Assembly (NCBI RefSeq): GCF_006542425.1
Contig: NZ_VFID01000004.1
Span: 124,001 to 188,000, forward strand
Source of the DNA: Pseudoxanthomonas sp. z9
GTDB lineage: Bacteria > Pseudomonadota > Gammaproteobacteria > Xanthomonadales > Xanthomonadaceae
Direction: 5' to 3'
DNA length: 64,000 nt
Under the pieces are notes generated by a model. It saw only the letters and a list, made by a program, of their open reading frames with translations, was not told the DNA's origin and made no database searches. Position numbers and translations under genes: made by a program. How positions within the stretch are numbered: position 1 is the stretch's first letter; every line of letters begins with the position of its first letter. Of the stretch, positions 17,989-25,025 are shown in pieces.

Positions 17989-19038
17989 GTGAACCAATCC
18001 CCGCCCACGCCGCAGTACCTGGTCCACGCCGGCGATCCACTGCGCGACCGCGACACCGTGCTGTCGATCTGGTGGGGCAATCTGGGGCGCACCGATCGGA
18101 TCGCCGCCAAGTACGACTGGTTCTACCTGGGTTGCCCGCACGGCGCGCCGTTGCTGCAGCTGTTGCAGGAAACCCGGACCGGCCAGTGGGTGGGCACCGC
18201 CTGCGCCGGTCGCCGCCGGATGCGCCATCGCGGCCGCGACCTGGCCGCCGGCGTGCTGGTGGATCTGGCGGTGCTGCCCGAACATCGTTCGCTCGGTCCG
18301 GCGCTGATGCTGCAGCAAGGGCTGATCGACGGCGGCCGGGAACAGGTGGACGTCCTGTACGGATTTCCCAACCCGAAGGCGGCGGCGGTGTTCAAGCGCA
18401 TGGGCTACCAGCAGGCGACCCATCTGGTGCGCTATGCGCGGGTGATTCGCCATGCGCGCTACCTGCGTGCGCGGATGCCGGCTTGGCTCGCTCCCGCCGC
18501 GGGCTGGCTGCTGGATGCGGGGGTGGCCTTGCGCGACGGCTGGCGCCGCTGGCATGGCCCGCGCCTGCGCGCCGAATGGGGCAACCGCGCCGATCCGCGC
18601 ATGGATGCCCTGTGGGCCGCCGCCTCGCAGGGCGATGGCGTGCTCGCGGTGCGCGACAGCGTGCACGCCAAGTGGCGCTTCGACGACTCGCCGCTGGCGA
18701 CCACCCGCTATCTCTGGATCACCTCGCCCGGCCGCAGCGAACTGAAGGCATGGTTCGCGGTGCAGGTGGAGGACGCCGCCCTGCACGTGCGCGACTTCTG
18801 GTCCGACAACGGCGCACACGGGCTCACCGCGCACTACGTGCAGGCGCTGATCGCCGCCGCACGCGCGGCGGGCCACGCCTCGGTATCGGTGGAGATCACC
18901 GGGCCGGAAGGCCAGTTGCAGGGCTGGCGCGAATCCGGCTTCAGCGAACGCAGCCAGCGGCCGGTATTCGTGCGCTGGAACCTGGCCAACGCCACCGAAC
19001 CGGTGTGGTTCCTGACCTCGGCGGATGAGGACGAATGA
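17989..19038 (+). CDS. GNAT-fold acyltransferase, fourth gene of the carrier-protein cassette
   Basis: A 349-residue protein starting at GTG 17989, 3 bases after the NadE-like stop. The N-terminal half has GNAT features: RDLAAGVLVDLAVLPEHRSLGPALMLQQG (motif A region) and VLYGFPNPKAAAVFKRMGYQ. The C-terminal half looks like a second, weaker GNAT-type lobe with VRDFWSDN and ESGFSERSQRP. Given its position it may take the activated group from the carrier protein and pass it to an amino group of the glycan. This is inference from operon structure. It ends 16 bases before a convergent deacetylase gene. Confidence 0.75.
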   Translation: MNQSPPTPQYLVHAGDPLRDRDTVLSIWWGNLGRTDRIAAKYDWFYLGCPHGAPLLQLLQETRTGQWVGTACAGRRRMRHRGRDLAAGVLVDLAVLPEHRSLGPALMLQQGLIDGGREQVDVLYGFPNPKAAAVFKRMGYQQATHLVRYARVIRHARYLRARMPAWLAPAAGWLLDAGVALRDGWRRWHGPRLRAEWGNRADPRMDALWAAASQGDGVLAVRDSVHAKWRFDDSPLATTRYLWITSPGRSELKAWFAVQVEDAALHVRDFWSDNGAHGLTAHYVQALIAAARAAGHASVSVEITGPEGQLQGWRESGFSERSQRPVFVRWNLANATEPVWFLTSADEDE

Positions 19039-19054
19039 GCCCGGCGGTCTGGCC

Positions 19055-20077
19055 TCAGGCCAGCCGCTGCGCCGGCTTGCGGAACAGGTAGAGCGCCAGC
19101 CAGTCCGGCCGGAAACGTCCGCGCGCATCGACCACCGCGTCGGTCTCGAAACCGGTGCGTCCCAGCAGCCAGCCAACCCCGCCGGCGACCGGATTGAGCA
19201 CCGGCACGCTGGTGAAGATCAATTCGTACCCGGCCCCGCGCGCACGCTGCGCGATCGCGTCGTCGAAGGACCCATGCGGGAACGACATCGATTCGGCGTT
19301 GGGTGCCGGCTGTCCCAGGTGCCGCGCCAGCGCGGCGCGCGCGCCGGACAGTTCCGCATCGAGATCCGGCGCGTGCTTCATCGGCGCGTGGGTCTTGCCA
19401 TGCAGGCCCAGCGCCATGCCGCCGGCGGCCAACCGCTGCAATTCCTCCACGGTCACCATGTGCCGGTGGCCATCATCCAGCGCCGCCATGAACGGCGCCA
19501 GCACCGCCTCACGGTGTTCGGCCGGCATCCGTTCGAGCCGGGCGATGGCCTCGCGCAGTTCGCCCAGCGATTCATCGCGCGGCTGCCAGGGTTCGGCCAG
19601 GTGCGGCTGCATCGCGCCCGCCAGATCGGCCAGCTTCAACGCGCCCCGGCGCAACGCGGCGATCAGCCGTTCCTGGAAAAACGGTTGGCGGGTACCGACC
19701 GCGTCGGACACCACGAACATCAACGCCGGCAGGCCCGCCTTGCGCAGTTCCGGCAACGCGTAGTCGGCATTGTCGGCCCAGCCATCGTCGAAGGTGATCA
19801 ACAGTGCGCGGGGCGGCAGCGGCGCCCCCGTCCGGCGGGAGGCCAGCACCTGCTCCAGCGGCACCACGTGGTAGTGCCTGCGGAAAAACGCCAGCGAATC
19901 GGCCAGCCAGCGCGTGGCCAGGGTGTAATCCGGATCGCAGGTCCGCCAGCGCGGATCCTCCGGGCTCAGGGTACGATGGAACATCACCACGGTCAGGCTG
20001 TCCGCGTTGCGCACACGGTGGTACAGGCCCAGCAGACCACTGACGTATAGAAGCTTCTTGGAGAGATCCTTCAGCAT
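19055..20077 (-). CDS. Polysaccharide deacetylase (NodB homology domain)
   Basis: A 340-residue protein with the NodB/carbohydrate esterase 4 core. ALLITFDDGWADN contains the T-F-D-D motif (metal-binding D98 with catalytic D97), and the late motif FPHGSFDD replaces the usual H-rich and R-x-P segments. It probably removes acetyl groups from hexosamine residues in the glycan. Start M at 20077 is preferred; an ATG at 20113 is possible and would overlap the divergent glycosyltransferase by 38 bases. With the preferred start, the two divergent start codons overlap in the same CATG. Confidence 0.85.
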   Translation of the reverse strand: MLKDLSKKLLYVSGLLGLYHRVRNADSLTVVMFHRTLSPEDPRWRTCDPDYTLATRWLADSLAFFRRHYHVVPLEQVLASRRTGAPLPPRALLITFDDGWADNADYALPELRKAGLPALMFVVSDAVGTRQPFFQERLIAALRRGALKLADLAGAMQPHLAEPWQPRDESLGELREAIARLERMPAEHREAVLAPFMAALDDGHRHMVTVEELQRLAAGGMALGLHGKTHAPMKHAPDLDAELSGARAALARHLGQPAPNAESMSFPHGSFDDAIAQRARGAGYELIFTSVPVLNPVAGGVGWLLGRTGFETDAVVDARGRFRPDWLALYLFRKPAQRLA

Positions 20078-20990
20078 GGCGCCAGCTATCGAGGTTTCAA
20101 CGATTATACCCACCTACAACCGGCGGGACCTGGTGGTGCGCGCGATCGAAACGGTGCTCGCGCAGACCCGCGCCGTCGACGAAATCATCGTCATCGACGA
20201 TGGTTCCACCGATGGCACGGAACAACTCCTGCGCGCGCGCTACGGTGATCGCGTGCGCTACGTGTGGCAGGCCAACGCGGGCGTTTCCGCCGCGCGCAAC
20301 CACGGCATGCGCCTGGCCCGCGGCCGCTACTTCGCGCTGCTGGACAGCGACGATGAATGGCTGCCGGAAAAGACCGAGCGGCAACTGGCCTGGCTGGAAG
20401 CGCATCCGGAGGCCGGCATGGTCCTGTGCGACGTCGAGCGGGTCGACAGCGGAGGTCGCCTGATCGACGTGTTCCGTCGCCGCGACGTCATCCGCGAGGA
20501 TGGCCGGGTGCTGCGCTGGGTGATCCACAATCCCGCGCTCGCGCCGGCGTCGGCGATCCTGCGCCGCGAGGTGTTCGAGGACATCGGCGGTTTCGATGAA
20601 AGCCTGCGCACCGCCGAGGACATCGACTTCCACCTGCGCATCGCCCAACGCTGGCCGATCGGCGTGGTCGAGCAGTCGCTGGTGCGGGCCATGCGCGGAC
20701 ACGACGGCCTTTCCGCCGAAGCCAGCACCTACGACGACTACGTGCGCGTGGTCGAACGGGCGGTGCGCGCCGCGCGCGGCCAGGTCGCCGACGCGGAACT
20801 GGATCGCGCCCTGGCCGGCACCTACGCGCGCAACGCGCGTGGAATGCTGATTCGCGGGCGCTGGCGCGACGGCTGGCGACTGGCGCGCGATGCCTGGCGA
20901 CTGACGCCGGATCCGGCGGTCCGCCGCGAGCTGCTGCGGCTGGCGCCGTTCGCCGCGCGTCGCGCGATCCGCAGCCTGCTTCCCGGTTGA
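20076..20990 (+). CDS. Glycosyltransferase family 2
   Basis: A 304-residue GT-A enzyme. N-terminal VSTIIPTYNRRDLVVRAIETVLAQ and EIIVIDDGSTDGTEQLL bind the nucleotide, and FALLDSDDEW carries the DxD motif (D90-S-D92) for the metal. IGGFDESLRTAEDIDFHLRI is the acceptor-side ED motif. The GGAGA ribosome site upstream supports ATG 20076. It is divergent from the deacetylase and convergent with the initiating sugar transferase, so it forms a single-gene unit. It would add one sugar to the growing lipid-linked repeat. Confidence 0.9.
   Translation: MAPAIEVSTIIPTYNRRDLVVRAIETVLAQTRAVDEIIVIDDGSTDGTEQLLRARYGDRVRYVWQANAGVSAARNHGMRLARGRYFALLDSDDEWLPEKTERQLAWLEAHPEAGMVLCDVERVDSGGRLIDVFRRRDVIREDGRVLRWVIHNPALAPASAILRREVFEDIGGFDESLRTAEDIDFHLRIAQRWPIGVVEQSLVRAMRGHDGLSAEASTYDDYVRVVERAVRAARGQVADAELDRALAGTYARNARGMLIRGRWRDGWRLARDAWRLTPDPAVRRELLRLAPFAARRAIRSLLPG
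20104..20109 (-). promoter_or_regulatory. Possible -10 element for the deacetylase gene
   Basis: A perfect TATAAT on the minus strand, 26 bases before the preferred deacetylase start, lies within the coding sequence of the divergent glycosyltransferase. No convincing -35 element is seen 16-18 bases upstream. If used, it gives a leader of about 20 bases and supports the start at 20077. Confidence 0.3.
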
Positions 20991-21021
20991 GCCGAGGCGT
21001 TCCCGCATCCCGGCAACGCCG

Positions 21022-22419
21022 TCAGCGCGCGCCACGTCCGAACAGCACGACCTCGACCGTCTGCAGCAGGATCATCAGGTCGAACACCAGGCCGTGGTTC
21101 TTCACGTAGAACAGATCGAACTTCAGCTTCTCCTCGGCGTCGCGCACCGAGGCACCGTAGGGATAGCGCAGTTGCGCCCAGCCGGTCAGGCCCGGCTTCA
21201 CGCTGTGGCGAACGCCGTAGTAGCGGATCTCGTCGTTGAGCATGTCGACGAAATGCGGGCGCTCCGGGCGCGGCCCGACGAAACTCATGTCGCCGCGGAT
21301 CACCGCCACCAGCTGCGGCAGTTCGTCCAGGCGGGTCTTGCGGATGAACTTGCCGACCCGGGTACTGCGGTCATCATCCTTGCTCGCCCATATCGCCACG
21401 CCGTCCTTTTCCGCATCCACGCGCATGCTGCGGAACTTGGTCAGGGTGAAATGGCGGCCACGCTCGCCCACCCGGGTCTGGCTGTAGAAAATCGGTCCGC
21501 CCGATTCCACCCAGACCGCCAGTGCCACCAGCAGCATCAGCGGCCAGGCGATCAGCAGCAACGCCAGCGCCGCCGCGAGATCGAAGAAGCGCTTGCTCAA
21601 TCGCCGCGGGGTCGAATAATCGAAACCACCGGAGAACACCAGCCACGAAGGATCCACCACGTTGAGCTGGACCATGCCGGCCTCGCGCTCGAAGAAGCTG
21701 GACAGATCCACCACCGACACGCCGCGCTGCACGCATAGCAGCATCTCTTCCATCGGCAGGCCGCCGCGACGCTCGTCGGGCGCGATGACCAGTTCGTCGA
21801 TCTGCATGCGCTCGACCAGTTCGGCCAGGCCCTCCTCGCCCGGGCGGACCAGCAGGTCCTCGCTCACCAGCACCGGCTGGCCGGGCACCGGCACGAAGCC
21901 GAGCACCAGGAACGAACGCCGATCGGATTTGCGGCGCATGCGTGAATTGATCAGGTCGGCATTCTTGCCGGCGCCGAAAATCAGGATCCTCTGCTTGAGC
22001 ACATCCGAACCGTAGATGCGCATCCAGGCCAGCCGCACCAGGCAGACGCCGACCAGACCGAGCGCCAGCGACATCGCCTGCACGCCGCGGCCGATGTAAG
22101 TGGCCGGAATCAGGTAATAGAGCACCACCAGGCCGATGCCGCCGAATGCGAACGAGAGGGTCAGCCGCAGGATGAAATCCAGCCGGGTGTGGCGGACGTG
22201 CACCTGGTACAGGCCGAACGCCGCCATCGCGCCGGTGAGGAACAGCGCCACCAGCACCGCGCGAATCGGCGCCTGTTCGACGAAGACGACGTGGTACTCG
22301 GGCTCGTTGTGGAAACGGATCCAGGCGGCGGCCATCACCGCGGCCATCAGCACGATGGCCTCCGCGATCCACAGGATGCGGGCGGCGCGCGCCTTGCGGC
22401 TGGCCTGGCTGGACTTCAT
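21022..22419 (-). CDS. Undecaprenyl-phosphate sugar phosphotransferase initiating exopolysaccharide synthesis
   Basis: A 465-residue membrane protein with N-terminal transmembrane helices (about residues 10-130), a Rossmann-like middle domain (ILIFGAGKNADLINSRM) and a C-terminal bacterial sugar transferase domain starting near RRLSKRFFDL. Catalytic-core motifs are present: SGGPIFYSQTRVGERGRHFTLTKFRSM, RKTRLDELPQL and SFVGPRPERP. It transfers a sugar-1-phosphate from a UDP-sugar to undecaprenyl phosphate, the first step of repeat-unit assembly. Architecture and sequence resemble the EpsB-type transferases of exosortase-linked loci. ATG 22419 follows a GGGAGG ribosome site. Long upstream readthrough frames were ignored. 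Confidence 0.9.
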   Translation of the reverse strand: MKSSQASRKARAARILWIAEAIVLMAAVMAAAWIRFHNEPEYHVVFVEQAPIRAVLVALFLTGAMAAFGLYQVHVRHTRLDFILRLTLSFAFGGIGLVVLYYLIPATYIGRGVQAMSLALGLVGVCLVRLAWMRIYGSDVLKQRILIFGAGKNADLINSRMRRKSDRRSFLVLGFVPVPGQPVLVSEDLLVRPGEEGLAELVERMQIDELVIAPDERRGGLPMEEMLLCVQRGVSVVDLSSFFEREAGMVQLNVVDPSWLVFSGGFDYSTPRRLSKRFFDLAAALALLLIAWPLMLLVALAVWVESGGPIFYSQTRVGERGRHFTLTKFRSMRVDAEKDGVAIWASKDDDRSTRVGKFIRKTRLDELPQLVAVIRGDMSFVGPRPERPHFVDMLNDEIRYYGVRHSVKPGLTGWAQLRYPYGASVRDAEEKLKFDLFYVKNHGLVFDLMILLQTVEVVLFGRGAR

Positions 22420-22601
22420 GGCGACCTCCCGGCCACCGGCACCGGCAGCGCTTTCGTCCGCAGCCCCCGCGGCGCGCGGCACCGGCCGCACGCGTTCAAG
22501 CAATCCTGCATGTTTCCCCCTGTCCTGGCCCCCGAATCCCTGGTGTTCCTGCGGCCTGCCCGTACTGAGGTCATTCGCGGATACCCACGGTTTCACTTGC
22601 A

Positions 22602-22620
22602 TTGGTAACACCGCTACCAA
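22602..22620. promoter_or_regulatory. Palindromic operator-like site upstream of the initiating transferase
   Basis: TTGGTA-N7-TACCAA lies 183 bases upstream of the transferase start, in the 420-base region between it and the beta-helix gene. The arms match exactly. The half-sites resemble LacI-family boxes of xanthomonads, though the spacing differs. The rest of this 420-base region holds the terminator at 22763-22791 and no other recognisable element. Confidence 0.4.
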
Positions 22621-22762
22621 CGCGACTTCAGCCGGTGGCCGGCCACCTTCCGTCCGCTTCGCGAATCTGGAGTCCGCGCCGGGAGGCTTCATGACCCACC
22701 GGCGAGACGCCTGCCGGACAGGTGCCCAGCGGCCCGCGGCGTTCTCTCCACCCACGCCCACG

Positions 22763-22791
22763 AAAAAGGCCGGGTCGCCCCGGCCTTCTTT
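22763..22791 (-). terminator. Rho-independent terminator of the beta-helix gene (possibly bidirectional)
   Basis: A 7-bp stem, GGCCGGG against CCCGGCC with a TCGC loop, is followed on the minus strand by five T and on the plus strand by TTCTTT. It lies 49 bases past the stop of the minus-strand beta-helix gene. Confidence 0.8.
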
Positions 22792-22839
22792 CGCAAGCGC
22801 CGGGAAGGCCGAAGCCTGCCCGGCTGCCCTGCACGTCCG

Positions 22840-24396
22840 TCAGGGCCTCACCACCGAACGGCGATAACGCGCCGCCGGTGCCTGCCGGTACGGCGATCGT
22901 CCGACATACACGCCACGCCCGCTCGATACCGGCTGGACCTGCCCTCCGGCGGTCGGCGGAGCGGCCGACGATGACGGCGCCTGTCCGGGAATCAGCGGTT
23001 GCGCGCCGTTGACCCGGATGCGGTTGTCGATGTCGCTCTGCTCCAGCGCGCCGATCGTGATCCGGCTGGGCACAAGCCGCGCATGCCTGTCACCGATTGC
23101 CTGCTTGACCCGCAACGGCGGATCGTAGGCCGGCAGCAACTGCGGCGACGGGAACGGGAAACCCGCCGGGGTCGCCGGCGTGTTGTTGCCTGCCGCCAGC
23201 AGGGGACTGCCGGCGCGGGGACGCAGGCTGCGCTGGGTGAGATTGGTGAGCATCGGATCCGAGCCACGCACGGTGCCGCTCCACTCCGCCGGCACCAGAG
23301 TCGCCCCGGTCTGCACCCAGTTGTTGCTGCCGGCGACCTTGCGGCCGTTCGACCACGGCTCGCGGCTGGGCGGCCCGCAGTACGGTGCGGCCACGTCGCT
23401 GGCCGGGTTCTCGCGCACGATCGCCGGGGCGCTGCCGCCATTCTGGTAGATGGCGTTGTTGTGCATCTCCAGCGAGCCCTGGCCCAGTTGCACCAGCACC
23501 GCGTTGGCGTTGCCGCTGCGATCCAGGATGATCGTGTTGTTGACCAGGCGGGTACGGCCCTGGTTGCGGCCATTGAGATCGCCGCCGATGCGGAAGGCAT
23601 TGCCGGAACGGCTGCTGGCGCGATGGATGATCACGTTGCCGACCACGTCGGCATCCTCGCGTCGCAGATCCGCGGTCCAGCCGGATTTCTGGGTTTCGCA
23701 GTCTGGGCCGATCAACTCGACTTCATGCAGATCCGAACCCTCGATCCAGTTGTAATAGATCTCCGCGCGTTGGTGGCGCACGCGCACCAGCACGCCGCCG
23801 GTGGCGTCATGCACGTAGTTGTGCCGCATCCGGAACACGGTGTCCGGGAACGCGACCTCGTCGGATTGCATGTAGATCGCGTGGCGGCGGTCGCCCTGCC
23901 CGGCCCGCGCGACCTCGCTGTACTCGAGCGTGAACGAGCCCGAATTCTGATCCGCGCCGAGGATGCCGTGCGACGGGCAGTCGTGGATGTAGGCATCACG
24001 CACGGTCGCGTTGTGGGCCTCGCTGAAGACACAGCTCGAGCTGCCACCGGTGATCTCGAACCCTTCCAGCACGACATGGTTGGATTGTTCGAACTTGATG
24101 GTATGGGTACCGCCGCTCAACACCGGGCGCGTGGCACCGGCCACCCGCCGCCAGCGGATGGTCACCGGATTGGCTTCGGTGCCGCTGTCGTCGTCGCCGA
24201 TGACGATGTTGCCGCTGTAAGTCGCGTTGCCATCCACCTCGACGATGTCGCCGGGGGCGAGGTTGACGTTATTGAACAGCGTGGACAGCTGGGTGTACTG
24301 GCGCCCGGATGGGCCGACCGTGTAGGTCGCGGCCGCCGCGCTCAGCGGGGCAGCCGCAATCAGCCCCAGGCCGAGCAAGGACTTGGAAAAACGCAT
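22840..24396 (-). CDS. Secreted right-handed beta-helix protein
   Basis: A 518-residue exported protein. MRFSKSLLGLGLIAAAPLSAAAA is a typical Sec signal peptide. Residues about 25-330 show the short N/G/V-rich repeating strands of a right-handed parallel beta-helix (VVLEGFEITGG, ATVRDAYIHDC, FRMRHNYVHDATGG, VNNTIILDRSGNA), as in polysaccharide lyases, epimerases and esterases. The last 60 residues are P/S/A/R-rich and look disordered. No catalytic motif specific to one lyase family could be recognised. Next to the initiating transferase, it probably trims or modifies the glycan outside the cell. A CGGGAG ribosome site supports ATG 24396. Confidence 0.75.
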   Translation of the reverse strand: MRFSKSLLGLGLIAAAPLSAAAATYTVGPSGRQYTQLSTLFNNVNLAPGDIVEVDGNATYSGNIVIGDDDSGTEANPVTIRWRRVAGATRPVLSGGTHTIKFEQSNHVVLEGFEITGGSSSCVFSEAHNATVRDAYIHDCPSHGILGADQNSGSFTLEYSEVARAGQGDRRHAIYMQSDEVAFPDTVFRMRHNYVHDATGGVLVRVRHQRAEIYYNWIEGSDLHEVELIGPDCETQKSGWTADLRREDADVVGNVIIHRASSRSGNAFRIGGDLNGRNQGRTRLVNNTIILDRSGNANAVLVQLGQGSLEMHNNAIYQNGGSAPAIVRENPASDVAAPYCGPPSREPWSNGRKVAGSNNWVQTGATLVPAEWSGTVRGSDPMLTNLTQRSLRPRAGSPLLAAGNNTPATPAGFPFPSPQLLPAYDPPLRVKQAIGDRHARLVPSRITIGALEQSDIDNRIRVNGAQPLIPGQAPSSSAAPPTAGGQVQPVSSGRGVYVGRSPYRQAPAARYRRSVVRP

Positions 24397-24654
24397 TGAT
24401 TTGGAACTCCCGGAATTCTGGTTGTTCCCCCTGTGGACGGTATTGTCACGGGCCGGCCGTGAAAGTCCCGCTAACCGACGCCGATCGCGTCCCCGGCATT
24501 TTCCGAACTGCGACCGGGTCGTCATCCCGGCTCATGGCGGGAGCGCCGGCGGGGGCCTGCCTGCCCCGGGGCCGGCATCGGTCCAGGAAACTCGTTACGG
24601 AAAAATGATTGACGACCGAAATCGAATCGTGCAGAATTCCGCCTCTAACGCAAC

Positions 24655-24731
24655 GCGCCCGTAGCTCAGCTGGATAGAGTACCTGGCTACGAACCAGGCG
24701 GTCGGGAGTTCGAATCTCTCCGGGCGCGCCA
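24655..24731 (+). tRNA. tRNA-Arg (anticodon ACG)
   Basis: A 77-base cloverleaf with acceptor stem GCGCCCG/CGGGCGC, a D-arm AGCTCAGCTGGATAGAGT, an anticodon loop CTACGAA (ACG), a T-arm GTTCGAATC and an encoded CCA end. ACG is modified to ICG in bacteria and reads CGU, CGC and CGA. It is single, followed by a strong terminator, and not adjacent to any integrase. Confidence 0.97.
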
Positions 24732-24815
24732 CTTAGCAGCGATAGTGCATGCAGACGTGAAAACGAATGCCGGCATTATTCACCCGCCTCCGATGACTTG
24801 TCTTCGAGCGGAAGC

Positions 24816-24840
24816 AAAAGCCACCTTCGGGTGGCTTTTT
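24816..24840 (+). terminator. Rho-independent terminator after tRNA-Arg
   Basis: AAAAGCCACC-TTCG-GGTGGC followed by TTTTT: a UUCG tetraloop hairpin with a perfect T tract. The remaining bases to 25025 hold nothing recognisable. Confidence 0.9.
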
Positions 24841-25025
24841 GCATTTCAGGGCTTTGGCGGAGCACGGTACGCCACAGCGGTGCGAATGGCCGCTTCAGCG
24901 ACCGGCAAGCTCGAATCCATCCTCCCGGATGGTTTCCCGCTGGTGCGAAGCGGCTGGCCTTGTGTCCCTGTCCCGGACCGGCATGGGAAGCCGCTGCGAC
25001 TTCCCATGCCGACGGCATCCGGTGC

